From the NCBI GenBank assembly GCA_030998225.1, contig JAPYXD010000677.1:11035501-11099500 (forward strand): a stretch of DNA of 64,000 bases, given 5' to 3'. Origin of the DNA: Diplolepis rosae. Its lineage: Eukaryota; Arthropoda; Insecta; Hymenoptera; Diplolepididae. A program made the translations under genes and the position numbers. The notes under the pieces were generated by a model. The model was not told where the DNA came from, searched no databases, and saw only the letters and a list, made by a program, of their open reading frames with translations. Below are positions 11,071 to 22,887 of the stretch, one piece after another (positions within the stretch are counted from its first letter, which is position 1; every line of letters begins with the position of its first letter).

Positions 11071-12639
11071 GATGAGTGGATGAGAAAAGGAATTTTCTTC
11101 ATGTCTCTACGTGCTACAATGTTTTTCAGGACTTTCGGTATTATTCCAGGGGCAAATTTTAAACAAATTTCACATAGTTTTGAAAATTTTTGAATTATTG
11201 TTTGGGATATTAGAAGCATGAGAAACAATTTTGTAAATTTCTCTTGGAGAAAAACTTTGTCCTTAGGCAGTTTTTTATCTCTCGTTTTTTTCTAATATCA
11301 ATTGGATCTCAATATCTTTACGTAATTTGAATATTTTCCTCTATACCTTCATTATATGAAATGATGCATATATTTTGAGGAGTAGAGTGAAGATAACATT
11401 AGTTATCGAGAATGTAATCGTAATAATTATCTACAATACGTAAGGATGGTAATTATCGTATTTAATAGATAACATTAACCAATAGTAATAGTTACAAATA
11501 GATGAAATTAACTTGAGTGTCGTAATGAGGCTGTATTCCACAAAGTCAAAGTAACTTTGACAAAACTAAATTTACATTTACAATGTTCTTAAATTTACTA
11601 TAGTCATAGTATCAAATCATGAGAGATAAACTTTTAAATGTCTGTAAAGAACACATAAAATCGAGCACGTAACGCGAAGTCAAAACATACCGGAGCGTGA
11701 CAATAAAATTGCCCGCCCTGGATGCACTGTAAAAAGTAAGCTTCAATTCAAGCTCAAAATTTGGATTTTCTGAGTATTACATATATATACAGAAAAGAAT
11801 AGTTTAATATATAATATAATAAATTTCATGTTAAAGTTTTAGAGATATATGTTACTCTAAATTATTTGAAACTTCAATTCCAGATTCTTAAAAATTTGCA
11901 AACTTCAAAATTCACAATCATTATGAGTAAATTACAATATTTCGATCAGTTTGAACAATAGTTCAGTATTTTGATTTGGTTATTATTTTCGAATAGATTA
12001 TTAACATTATTTGTCATATATTTCAATAAGCAATTTTTAGAGCATGTGGGTTCTATTTATTTACGTACCATTCGTTTGTAATGACACAAGAGAAAAGTCG
12101 TTAGAAAGCATGCATAGAAACTTGAACAGACATTGATAGAAGATGGCCATTGAAATACGTTGCAGTTGTGGAGCTTAAGAGTTGAACGGAAGTTTACTAA
12201 ACTGAAATTACGAAACGTAAGAAATGGATAAGTGAGTGAGGCAGAAGTATTCGTCTCATTCGAGAGATAAAATGGAATTGGCTACAGACACACGACGAAC
12301 GAAGTATGGACTTGGAACGGGTCTTCGATCTCGTCAAGGCACAATAAAACTGCGCCACGTAAAAAGCGACCCTCAGAGATTGCTGTCGCTTCAAGGAGAA
12401 CCTCCTAATCAAAGATTTTTGCCCTCGAAACTACTGAATAGCGAAAACAAATCAATTCAATCGGTCCCTTTGTATTCCGATTTTAACGTTTAACTCACCC
12501 TCACTACTTATCATTTCCCATTTATTCTACTTAAATAAGTCTATTACAAAATACAACAGTAAATTATCGCATAAAACCAAGAACAAAGTACAAAATACTA
12601 TCTTATATAATAAAACATGTTTATTTATTTGCTATAGTT
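11071..12639. other. Non-repetitive region with a GC-balanced island
   Basis: Mostly AT-rich. The patch 12180-12493 is less AT-rich and open on the + strand from 12236 (85 codons) and on the - strand (71 codons). Neither product has a recognisable domain, and no convincing splice pair bounds it. It could be an untranslated exon or a regulatory island. Confidence 0.35.
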
Positions 12640-12958
12640 CAAAACTTCAAGAAATTCGAAATCTCAAATTACCAAAACTACCTTTGAATCAAAACAATCA
12701 TGCAAGCTTTCTCTTAATTAGCAATTATAAGATTAGTAAATAAATTAGACGCTTGAAAGAATTATTAATTTGAATGGTTGTGGGAAAAAAACAAAAGACA
12801 ATGAAAGAAAGCTAAAGAAGGAAGGTCGCCTCCTTTGTTCATTTCTTCTTTTTCGTTGGGATCTTATGGTTGCTAATTGAGAGAAAGTTTACATGATTGT
12901 TTGCTTCAAATTTGATCGCTTTGGTCATTTGAAAATTCGAATTTCTTAAAGTTTTGAT
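12640..12958. repeat. Imperfect palindrome with arms of about 90 bp
   Basis: The left arm 12640-12731 (for example CAAAACTTCAAGAAATTCGAA) pairs with the right arm 12863-12958 (for example GAATTTCTTAAAGTTTTG). The loop is purine-rich then pyrimidine-rich. This has the form of an old MITE. No second copy is seen in the window. Confidence 0.6.
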
Positions 12959-13495
12959 TTAAAATTTTGCTTGGATGCTATTTTGAGTTTGCAGTGATAT
13001 AAATTCGAATTTTGTTTTAAACTATTTATAATTTTTACCAAATCCGGCGAAAATGTTATATTAAATCCATACAATTCATGAGAGATCTATCTTTCAAAGT
13101 GCAATACATCTTTGATTTTGCTTGACCGGATGTCCTTCCTCTGGCAATCGGCCTCCATCAAATTGCAGATTACAGTTAAGGTAGCGCAATTACGAAGCAC
13201 AGCCCTTCTGACTAAATCTCGTGTAACATTCCTGTGATTGAACTCATGTCAAATCAATACGATCCTCCTCGATTCCTCACTACAAAAATACTCTTTTATT
13301 ACTTCTGACAATTCCATGAGGAAATTTATATAATACATAGGTTTTCCCATAATTTCTGTCGTGCTGTCCTGCTAGAAAGGGAAGACAAATTTTTATTACA
13401 CCAGTTAATAGGGCAAGTGAGGTTAGGTATTCACCCTAACCTCTGTTGCAAACCTGTCAGTCTAGTGTGTGATATCACAGTTGAAACGATACGTT

Positions 13496-14793
13496 ATGGC
13501 GACTCTAACAAGACGTAACTTTCGTGCGATAATTTATTACAACTTTGCACTTGGTTTAGGTTAAGAAGAGTATTTTTAAAAAATGGCGGAAGAGTTTGGT
13601 GAGAATTGTCCTTCCGTCAGGACTTTAGAACGCTGGTATTTACAATCCCAGCGAGGAAGTTTCGTTCTCTAAGATCAACCACACACAGGACGTCCATCGT
13701 ACTGAGGAAACAGTTTCTTTGAATCAAGCAAACATTTCTCTAATATACAGTCAAAGAAAAATTTCTTTGAATTAAAGAGAGTTTTGTTAATTCAAAAAAA
13801 TGTCTTTGATCCAAAAAATAGATTTTTTTACATTAGAGAACATTTTTTTGAATCAACAAAACTTTCTTCAATTCAAAGAAATTTTTTCTTTGACCGTATA
13901 TCAAAGAAATATTTCTTTGATTCAAAGAAACTGTTTTCTGGGTGCGGACGTTGCTACTCCAGAATCAGTTGATGCTGTTCGGAAGGCAATAACATTGAAT
14001 AGAAGAATCACGTATAGACAATAAGAGGAACTTCTGCACATTCCGAAATCAACTTTACAACGGATTTTTTTGGAGCAGTTATCTGTGAGAAAGCTGTGCA
14101 CATTGTGGGTAGCCGAAGCTCTTTTTGACGAGCAGTGAGAGAATCGTGGTGGTGTAAAAAATGCTGAAAAAGTTTAAATCTGGATTTGCTGCGGAGGCGA
14201 ATTTCATTGTGACGGGTGATAAAAAGTGGTTGTACTACCACGATGTTCCTACGAAATCTCAAAGCAAATTTTGGATCTTTGAAGACGAGGCGGTGGCAGT
14301 GCAATTTCGAAAATCGAAATCTATCGTTAAGCGAATGGTCGCTGTGTTTTTCACTAAAGGTGGAATTCTGATAACTGCTTCGCTAGAGAAATCCAAAACA
14401 GTCACTGCTAAGTGGTACACAGAAACATGCTTGCTTCAACTCTTCAAAGACTTGGTTTCTCGTGCGCCTTTGGATTCTTGGTTCCTTCACCATAACAATG
14501 CACAAACAAATCGGGCATTCGCGACCCAAGAGTTTTTGCAGGGAATGGAAGTTCAACTATTGGAATACCCTGCATATAGTCCGGACTTAGCACCATGTGA
14601 CTTTACATTGTTTCCCTACGTCAAACTGAGGATGAAAGGTCTGTGTTTATCGTCCGATGAGGAGTTGATAGCCACCTTTCAGGAAGAATGTGACTTGATA
14701 CCGAAACAAATGTGGAAGGAATGGTTTTATGAGTAGTTTCGTCGTATGAAAAAGTGTATCAACTGTGACGGAAAGAACTTCCAAAGACTTTGA
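13496..14793 (+). pseudogene. Mariner transposase pseudogene
   Basis: An ATG at 13496 opens MATLTRRNFRAIIYYNFALG, the start of the N-terminal DNA-binding domain. A stop and the MITE insertion follow within about 200 bp, then fragments such as VATPESVDAVRKAITLNRRI. The longest intact part is 14161-14736 (191 residues). It has the first catalytic block VTGDKKW intact. The second block is HHNNA instead of HHDNA, a loss of the second catalytic Asp. The third block, YSPDLAPCDF, is intact. A TAG at 14734 replaces a probable Trp codon, and the frame then continues to a natural TGA at 14793. Confidence 0.88.
13700..13944. mobile_element. TTTCTTTG-type palindromic MITE inside the mariner
   Basis: The arms read GAAACAGTTTCTTTGAATCA and TTGATTCAAAGAAACTGTTT; the right end is TTTTCTGGGTG. 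It shares GACCGTATATCAAAGAAA and the loop words with the copy at 23476-23702. It interrupts the transposase between its N-terminal domain and the linker. Confidence 0.82.
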
Positions 14794-14829
14794 AAATTAA
14801 GCATGCATGGCAAAAAATAAGGGACAACC

Positions 14830-15925
14830 TATATTATATTTTTTCAAAACATTCTATTCTCCCTTCCATAAACTCTTCTTTCCCCGATTCTTAAAATTTG
14901 TATTTAAGTTAACGTCTTTTGTAATTAATCCCAAGTAGAACACAGACCATAAAAAATACCGTTCGAAATATTTTTTAAACTAAAATAATTTGACATTCAA
15001 CTGTTTAGAACAATTTTGCCAATAAACTTTTCTTTCGAATTTAATATAAGGTTTTCTTTGCATTTGTGATTGAATTGTTATCGCAAGTTGAGCTTTAGGT
15101 TTCTCGCATGGGTTTGACATGATGTTAAATATTGATTAAGAACGAGTAATTAACTCATCGTTATATACATAGGGGGAGTAAATGGACGAGCGTGAGAAGG
15201 AAAGCCAGTGCCTCTGCTGTTACCAGCAGGTTTCTATAGGCTTGTCGTTAGGGCTAACCATATAACGTAAGCTCACATTACCAGTCACTCTGAGTTATCT
15301 GTGTTCCCCATGTTATCCTGCTACGTATGCCATATGCGCCAGTTTCACTGCAGAACTCCGATAGCACGTTCATCCGACGTTAGTTCGGTCGCTTATGCTA
15401 TCCTCTCTCCCTCAGAATTGCAAATCGATCTAGCAACATGGCCAACGACTGTTCCTATTAACCCTTAAAAACTTTCTTACCCCAATCACTACTCATCATT
15501 TGAATTCATTTTTCGCTCGGTACTGTATCTGTAAAATCATTAAACTTTTTAATTATTCCACCTTCTGTGCCAAATTTTCCTGACATCGAACGAAAAGTTA
15601 AATCAGATCGTGACCCAGTCAGGGAGCTTTGAAATCCAGTGAAGGACATTGCAAAAATCCGTCTTCCAGTCTAGGCTCAGATAAGGCTCGAGGTTTTATG
15701 CCGAAACGAGGCTTGCCACGACTGAGCCATGACAGAATTTCTGCGTGTGCTTCTATATAGACCCAAGATAGTCACTGAAGCTTTAAATAAAAAGAGATAG
15801 TGGTTTTTTTATCTTTGTCAAGTAGAGAGTATACATGCCTTAAATGATGTATTTATGTATCCATCATGTGTGCTTACATTGTGTTAAGTAGGGTTTCCCT
15901 ATCCATGATATTATCCACTATACTA
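14830..15925. other. Unique region without an assigned gene
   Basis: A GC-balanced island at 15160-15800 is not shared with other parts of the window. A pyrimidine-rich acceptor-like tract ends CTCTCCCTCAG at 15414, but the open segment after it is only 16 codons, so I do not call an exon. Could be regulatory or an untranslated exon. Confidence 0.35.
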
Positions 15926-16709
15926 CTGTGGACAAAAACTAAGGTGAATTTTGTTATAAAATGAAAAATCTTTATTTATTTATCCAAGTCAATTTTATCT
16001 CCTTCAAAGTGATCCCCTCCCGATATAATGCACTTATGCCAACGTTTTTTCCAATCGTCGAAACACTTGTTAAATTCGATTTCCGGAATTGCCTTCAAAG
16101 CCTTCTTCGATTCGGCTTGTATCTCTTCAATCGTGTCAAAACGGTGTTCTCGGAGTGGTCTTTTGAGTTTGGGGAATACACAGAAGTCACACGCAGCCAA
16201 ATCAATCGAATATGGTTGTTGTGGAACGATATGCGTTGAGTTTTTGGCGAAATGGTCATGAAGAACGAGTCCAGTGTGAGACGGTGCATTATCGTGATGC
16301 AAAAATCACGAGTTGTCTGCCCAAAATATCTTTTGAAACGGTGTTGAGTGATCTTCTTAAAATGCCAATGATTTTTGTGCACTAATTCTTTGATTTGATT
16401 GACGTGTTGCTTGTCAGTTGATGTTGATGGTCGTCCGGGGCGTTCCAAGTCATCAACACGTTCTCTGCTTTCTTTTAAGTCTTTGTACCACTTATAAACA
16501 TTTTTCTGCGACATGCTCAAATCACCGAAGGCCTTCTGCAACATTTTGTACGTTTCCGCAGCTGAAATTTCATCCCGCAAACAAAATTTAATGGCACTTC
16601 TTTGCTCAACAAATTCAGACATTGTAAAAATCGAAAAAATCGCTTTTAGTCGTTTAGAAAACACAAGCGTAACTATGTAACAAATGATGACCTTAGTTTT
16701 TGCCCACAC
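15926..16709 (-). mobile_element. Internally deleted mariner-like element
   Basis: The ends CTGTGGACAAAAACTAAGGT and the complement of ACCTTAGTTTTTGCCCACAC match at 18 of 20 positions and are flanked by TA (15924-15925, 16710-16711). The length of 784 bp is well short of the roughly 1.3 kb of a full mariner. Confidence 0.88.
15976..16622 (-). pseudogene. Mariner transposase pseudogene, first catalytic block deleted
   Basis: An ATG at 16622 starts MSEFVEQRSAIKFCLRDEIS, with the helix-turn-helix and the linker motif GRPSTST following. After NHWHF the sequence jumps to the second catalytic block. The segment carrying TGDE is missing. The downstream frame (16302-15976) has HHDNAPSHTG (second Asp kept) and YSIDLAACDF (third Asp kept, Pro to Ile in SPD), then a normal mariner C-terminus ending in DHFEGDKIDLDK. 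The codon before FLHHDN is a TGA where Trp is usual. The element could only have moved by using a transposase made elsewhere. Confidence 0.88.
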
Positions 16710-16711
16710 TA

Positions 16712-17192
16712 GTAGCTTGGAATATTTATCTTTTCCTATGCCTCCAGCAATTCAATACCAAATCTACGTTTTTCAATTGTTATATCTCTATCCAAATCTA
16801 TTATTTGTCTATCCACTTTGATCAATAGGAAGGTATTAATTAAAAAAGATGAACTTGGTAGTAAATTGTAAAATAAATGAAAAGGATCAAAAAGATAGAT
16901 ATGGATAAAAAGATACGAAATGAAAAAAATAGGTACTTACAGTAGTAAACTATAAAAAAGGTAGAAAAGAATTAAAATGACGAAACAAATTATAGATCTG
17001 GATAGAATGATTGAGATTGTAAAAGATAGCTGGGTTAATTAATTATATAAAGGATAGACTTTGATAGAACGATATGGATCGTAAAATATAGCTTGGTTAG
17101 TCAGTTATATAAAGGATAGACTTTGATAGAAAGATCAGAATTGTAAAGGATAGAGGCGGTTGTATATTTAAAGAGATTAAAAACAAAAGAGC
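16712..17192. repeat. GATA-rich stretch with a 62-bp tandem repeat
   Basis: From 16840 the + strand is rich in GATAGA/GATATGG words; beyond about 17335 the complement (TATC) dominates. At 17009-17153 a 62-bp unit is present about 2.3 times; its conserved core TATAAAGGATAGACTTTGAT occurs at 17045 and 17107. No coding. Confidence 0.6.
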
Positions 17193-17345
17193 ACGGAGAA
17201 AAATTTATAAAATGGAGACAGCTATCTTATATATTTAATTGTAATATTTAGATATTCAGTTATACTATCTAGATCTTCAGTTTAAATGCGCTTGAATATC
17301 TTAGATGTTACAGCTGAATAACCAGATAATCATTCTGACTATCCA
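17193..17345 (+). mobile_element. Partial MITE of the GATATTC family
   Basis: CACGGAGAAAAAT followed by words such as GGAGACAGCTATCTTATAT and TAGATATTCAG. It is homologous, in opposite orientation, to 34380-34524, the end of the larger element at 32885-34524. Confidence 0.6.
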
Positions 17346-18042
17346 TTTTTTCAGTGAAAGTCTATCTCGTGTCCGTTATTCTATTAATTTTATCAGCTCA
17401 CTTCTACTTTGTCTATCTGTCAGGCTATCCACCATGATTAGGGAGAAAAGATTAATTTTGAGGGAGGAAAAGATAGAGATTTTTCATTCATCTCAGTAGC
17501 ATACTTTTAATATCTGGGATAAGTTTTTTCTCCATCCATAAGTCTGCGCCATGTTAATAAATTCTTATCTTTTTATATCCACTATATGTCATGTGGACAT
17601 TTTTCTATCTTTTCATCCATCTACAACCACACCAACCCATTATGATCTTAATTTTGAAATCCAGATCTATTTCTCGCATATCTATATTAATCCTTTTTTA
17701 ACTTTTTTCATGCTGTAAGGAGAATAAAAGTAATACAAAAGGATCCAATGACGATACAAGATAGAAAAAAGAGATAGAAAAGGATCAATTTGAATAGGCA
17801 ATCAGTGGCATAACTTTTTATTGTAAAAAAGCGTTCCCAATATAGTGACATAGCATTTGCATTTATTCAGCAAATACATTTCTGTGAAATTTAATTTGTA
17901 CTATGTACTGCAAAGCATTGCTTCTGCTAGAATTTACTTATCGTTGCATCACATTTCTATACCTCAGAATGTGTCGACGGAGCGGGACATCCTCTGGAAA
18001 CCGAGTTCTAACCCAACTTCAACCTTTAAACGAGGAGCTTAC
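17346..18042. other. Unique region, TATC-rich then GC-balanced
   Basis: The first half mirrors the GATA-rich stretch in strand bias. 17930-18042 is GC-balanced and continuous with the candidate exon next to it. No gene can be assigned. Confidence 0.35.
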
Positions 18043-18164
18043 AATACGCCTCTAGCGTTGATAGTCTGTTGCAACCATTCGTTACTCGCCATTACTCCAA
18101 GTGCCATTTTACGCCAGGATTGTTTTGACAATGTAGTCTCATTACGCATTTTTTACCATATTCA
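18043..18164 (-). CDS. Possible first coding exon, unassigned
   Basis: On the - strand a strong acceptor tract (CTTTTTTCTTACAG) ends at 18165. It is followed by a short leader, an ATG at 18149 and 35 open codons. A GTAAGC donor starts at 18042. The peptide includes SWRKMALGVMASNEWLQQT and has no domain I recognise. It would leave phase 2, with the next exon further down on the - strand. The phase does not fit the candidate exon at 8132-8286 directly. Its GC-balanced composition in AT-rich DNA supports function, but a non-coding conserved element is equally possible. Confidence 0.3.
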
Positions 18165-19183
18165 CTGTAAGAAAAAAGCTTTAACTCAAATGTAAAAATC
18201 GGCTAACTTCGGAATGTAATATAAACTAAACCATTAGACAAAGATAGATATGGTCTTCTTCTTTTCACTAGTCCTTTTTTATATTCAGTGGAAATAACTC
18301 ATTCAAAATTTAATATACATTCAGATAATCTTTCAAAGTGGTTTAAACATTCAGCACATACAATTTTAACAGAAGTACATTCAGAGTGTCTGAGTGTTGA
18401 GTATTTTCAGGTAATTGATTATACTTATTTTTCATTAAAATTCTAATACCCCTAATACCTTCAAACTACTTAGACCTTGCAAGTTGGATATTTCTTTCCT
18501 GAAGATTCACATAATAGAAGAACTTACACTTGAACTTTTTCTGCTATTCTTTCCTCGTGTTCGCTTTTTCTTATCTCTCTCGAGTACACTTTAAACATTT
18601 AAAGTTATTCGAGTATAGGTATTTGTTGTAAGTGTAAGAAACCGTCTTCAGTAGCACATTCTCCTTTATTGCATGGCAACGACATCTACTTCGGGATAAT
18701 GCCGGGAACTTTAAATATTTGCCGTCCGCCCTTTTCCATCTTGTACAATCTCAGAAAGTTTCATCCTCCAATAAATCTTCATTCACCATCTCTTTTCCTC
18801 TCGACATCCTCTTCAACATTCATTCGCTTTTCACTTTTTCTTCTTTCTTTTTAAAACTTCTCCTAAATCTTTCTTTTTATGATTCAGAGGATGGTTCAAG
18901 AAATACTGAAAGCATCACTTTTGATCAAGCATTACTATTTTTATGATTGGAGTAGACAATTAAAAATTTGCAGTGTGAATTGAAATTCTGTATGTAACAT
19001 ACACTGAAAAGATCACAATGGTATGGTCGGAAAATATAGTTGTTTCCACTTTGTGATATTTAAACTTCTTTAATTTCTTTTAATTCATTTTTTTCCTGTA
19101 TTTTTTAATACACTTTTCTTCAGTTGAATCCACTCACTGATACGCTTTAGTAATTCAGTGTGGAGTATACTGTATTACTAGTA
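18165..19183. other. Unique region with a pyrimidine-rich patch
   Basis: 18540-18900 is unusually C- and T-rich on the + strand. The long frames through it (for example 18719-18946) reflect that low complexity and not a protein. No repeat relationship seen. Confidence 0.4.
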
Positions 19184-19543
19184 AGGCCATGGACCAACCT
19201 GGTCACGTGACTAGAATCCTACTTTACTGAAATTTCAGTTTGTGTAACCCCATTACTATAAACAATAAGATAGGTTACTGAAAATTTGTAGAATTGAATA
19301 AAATACATTAATATAGATCTGTCTGGTCATCAATGTTTATAATTATAAGGAAAAATTTCTTTAAAAAATTTTTTTTTCTGCAATTATGAACATTTATAAC
19401 CAGAGAGACTAGACTTATTGCATTTCATTTACTCTGACAAATTTTCAATTTGTTATCTCATTTTTTACAGAAATGGGGTTACATGAATTGGAAATGCTGG
19501 TAAAGTAGGAACCTAGTCACGTGATCCGGTTGGTCCATGGCTT
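19184..19543. mobile_element. CCATGG/CACGTG-ended palindromic MITE, complete copy
   Basis: The ends AGGCCATGGACCAACC and GGTTGGTCCATGGCTT are inverted repeats flanked by TA (182-183 and 544-545 of the 19-kb segment). Inside each end is CACGTGA. The two halves stay complementary almost to the middle, including CTACTTTAC and AACCCCATT blocks. Related partial copies lie at 23130-23336 and 23436-24693. Confidence 0.85.
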
Positions 19544-19766
19544 TAATCATAAAGTGTTATTCACTCAATCAATCACTTTGAATGAATGTTGAAACAACTA
19601 TATTTTGTAACTACATTGTATGGTTCATTCAATTTCTTCATTCAGTTACCTACATTCAACTCTATGGCTGGTTTGAATTAACTGAAATATAGTTGGACTA
19701 ATTATAATTTTTTACAGTGCAATGAAGGAAATTTCACATTCCTCTCGAAACATTGTAGTCTTTATA

Positions 19767-19976
19767 CAGTCAAGACTCGTTTATTGCAAGGCTCCGAAAG
19801 GAGCGAGACTCATTTATTGCAAGATAAGAGGGGCTCCTACCACCGCAACTACCGGTATTAAGGTTAGTTTTCAGAGCAAGCAGTGGATTGGATATCACCC
19901 CAACCACAGTGTTGCATATGCGGCAATGTGGGGGTTAGGGGAACGCTCTGGCCTTGCAATAAACGAGTCTTGACTA
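19767..19976. mobile_element. pogo/Tigger-like MITE
   Basis: The 25-bp terminal inverted repeats begin CAGTCAAGACTCGTTTATTG, with TA before the left end. The right end closes with CGAGTCTTGACT and has lost its final G and TA. The terminus resembles Tigger/pogo ends, which share CTCGTTT and TTGC. About 210 bp with no transposase. A frame across it is a chance reading. Confidence 0.75.
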
Positions 19977-20061
19977 AACATTTATTTTAATTTTACCGAA
20001 TTTCTATTAGACCTCTTTATAAAATTTCCATTTCGAAAGATAGCGTGTTAAAAAAATTAAT

Positions 20062-21152
20062 ATTCTCATCATGACACTCGCGCTTCGCGCTCGATTTTCT
20101 GTATGCATTTTTGTAACTTTTTAATAAATTACATGATTATTGATAAATTTATTTTCTTCCAAATATCTCAAAAAGGAAAAACAATCGTAGACTTTATTTA
20201 AGGAAACGATTTTGCAGAACAACGCTTATTTCGTATCTCGCATATTTTGGTGAAAAAAATCGAATTTTTTCAATATTAAAAATCAAAAAATTAAAATATA
20301 CATCCTGTCGTACAAATTCTCGATAAGAATGTGTAGACCTTATTTAGCCAAACAATTTTTCATCTAAAAGTTTTTTTTGTATCTCACATATTTTGTCTAA
20401 AAAATGGAATTTTTTAATTTTAATCGTATTTTTTGGAATTGAAACGAAAAATATATCTTTTATCAGAAACTGTGTGAGACAAAATTTGTAGATCTTCTTG
20501 AAACGAACAACTTTGTATTCTTACGTTTTTTTTGTATTTCACATATTATTGTTAAAAAATTGAATTTTGGATTTTCAATGGTTTTTTTTTTAAATTAATA
20601 AGAAAAATATGCATCTTATGAAAAAATGTTGCAATTCAAATTTGTAGGTCTTTATGTAAAAAATAATATTGTACCATAACGTTTTTTCGTATCTCGTATA
20701 ATTTAACTGGAAAATGGAATTTTGATATTGACTTTTTTCGAATTTGAATATGCTGTAACATTTCTAATTTTGATTTAATCAAAAAATGTTATCAGGATAA
20801 TTTGTAGAGATTTATGAGCACTATCAAAAACCAGGATTGGAATTTTTGATTTTTTCAAAAAATTATTTTCAAAAACACAAAAGTAGTGCTCCATCCCTCA
20901 ATTTTGATTGGATGTGGCTGGTTAACGAACTTGTCCTTACTTTTTCGGCTCCGATTAAGTGTACCAAAGCTCAATTCAATCTGATAATTCTATCGAGAGT
21001 TATGCCGCACACGACCTACAGACAGACAGACAGACACTTTCGTAAAAACCATTTTTTCTGACTCAGGGGGTCTCAAAACGTAAAGATTTGATGAAAATTT
21101 TGAAAGTCATTTTTCACATAAAACAAATACCTTCTCATCCATGATGAGAATG
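20062..21152 (+). mobile_element. 1.1-kb non-autonomous DNA element, copy 2
   Basis: Collinear with 592-1692. The terminal inverted repeats here are nearly perfect: ATTCTCATCATG and CATGATGAGAAT. The internal unit landmarks fall near 20229, 20378, 20531 and 20683, a period of about 150 bp. A shorter CAGA run lies at 21020. No coding capacity. Confidence 0.8.
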
Positions 21153-21715
21153 TAAAAAATTGAACTAAACTTTGCAGATCTTTTTAGTAAAATAACTTTA
21201 CTCATTAACATTTTTTTTCGTACATCGCATAGTTGGGTTAAAAAATAGGTTTTTTTATTTTCAATGCATTTTTAAAATTAGGATGAAAAACATATACTGT
21301 AACAAATTTCTTCAGGAATTACCCCTGAAATTTCGAGACACTAATATTAGCAAATGTTCCGGAATTTTCTCAAATATTTTTTAGGGGAAATTCCCAAAAC
21401 TCTCTAAATTTTAGGAAATTTTCCCAAAAATTTTAGTCAATTTACAGACGTTTTAGGAAAATTCCCTAAAATTTTGATGCAAATAATTTTTCCAAAGAAA
21501 AATATGGAATAATCCCCAATGAATTATAGAGGAATTTCACAAAATTTAATACAGTATACATAATATGGAAAAATGTTTAAAATATTAATTTTTAGATAAT
21601 TTTTAAACGATAATTTTGTTCTACTCATTTCGCATCGTACATAATTCAACTGAAAAATGACTCTTTGGTTTTTAATTATACCTTCTCATATGTGATAAGA
21701 ATGTAAAAAAGCGAG
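21153..21715 (+). repeat. Diverged tail related to the 1.1-kb element
   Basis: Two more units similar to its internal 150-bp repeat (near 21220 and 21630) end in a second terminus, CTTCTCATATGTGATAAGAAT at 21684-21704. The stretch 21340-21500 between them is rich in AATTTCCCTAAAATT-like words. This is probably a second, older copy abutting the first. Confidence 0.55.
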
Positions 21716-22887
21716 TTTTCATAAAAGCAGAATATTGAAAGAATAGCGATTTCAGATTGTTTGGAAATGTTCAGTATCTAATCAATATTAGATACATCTC
21801 ACTTTATAGAATGACAGGACTGTCGAGGGGAGCGCCTCAAGGGGATTTCTGTTGGATACTCTGGCTACTACTTCCCACGACCGCGGCTTCCTTCACTTCC
21901 GACTTCTATTTCTATTTCACTATAAGCGTATCATAAATTTGGCTCGGCCGTCCGACCGGTGGTGGTTGTTTTATGCTCTCTGGGCAGGAACCTGGTCGGA
22001 TAATTCTGCAATGCGGTTGAAGGCACCTATACCAAAGTCCCTCTCCTCCGACTTGTTCACCGACCCTCTGACAACCTCCCCACTTCTCTCTCCGTCGTCT
22101 GCTACCCGTCAACATGGTATGTGGCTTCTCTTCACTTCACGTTCCGACGCCAAGAAAGCTACCTCGATGCACCTGGGTAATTTAGTGTGGTAAACTTGAG
22201 CAAAGAACGTGCACTATGTATGCACATGCGAAAAATCATGGTCCACTTGTAACTCCCCTTAATTCACCAAGAGCACTTTTCACGCATCTAGTGCAAACAT
22301 AACCCACCTTGATAATGTTTTTTTTTAAAATATGCATGAATTTTTTCCTCAAAATGTATTGGGTATTTTTTATTTATCCTATTTCGAGGGGGTTTCAGCG
22401 TTGCCAGACCGTACGATAATTATGTAATCATACCATAATTTTGCCTCTTGAACCATGTACCATCCCTCGTGTACCATACCTCTTAAATGTAACATAATTT
22501 AAAAATACTTATATTTTTTATTTTTCATTTAACAGAAATGTAATGAAGACAAAAGCAAAATAGCCATTATCCAATGAGAATTGTTTTTTGCCCTATATGA
22601 AGCATGTTTGATCAATCAATCGTTTTTTTGAATGAAGGCTGAGTAGAGTTAATTTTCATGTGATTTACGTAAAGACATTCCAAAGACAATCACATATTAT
22701 ACTTGCTTTTTATAGATTATAAGCTGTTTTATAAAAAAAAATGTTCTTTAATATGAGTTACTTTAAGTAAATGTTACAAAATACAAAGACTTGAAAAAGT
22801 AGAAACTGTGTTATAATTATTATTAAAATAGTTTTATTGAAACATAATATTATTATTTCAAATTAATTATAATGCAATTGAATTGAA
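21716..22887. other. Unique region with GC-balanced island 21800-22270
   Basis: The island is open on both strands over 67-113 codons, but neither translation shows a domain and no splice pair fits well. The remainder is AT-rich. An untranslated exon or promoter is possible. Confidence 0.35.

Larger units (their letters stand above)
13340..14829 (+). mobile_element. Mariner-like element with DD34D-type transposase, decayed
   Basis: The terminal inverted repeats read GGTTTTCCCATAATTT on the left and the complement of AAAATAAGGGACAACC on the right. TA flanks both ends (13338-13339 and 14830-14831). The transposase lies on the + strand. A TTTCTTTG-type MITE is inserted at about 13700-13944. Confidence 0.85.

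Noticed and set aside
21852..22193. 113-codon + strand frame
   Set aside because: No domain or splice support; the - strand is also open, as expected of GC-balanced non-coding sequence.
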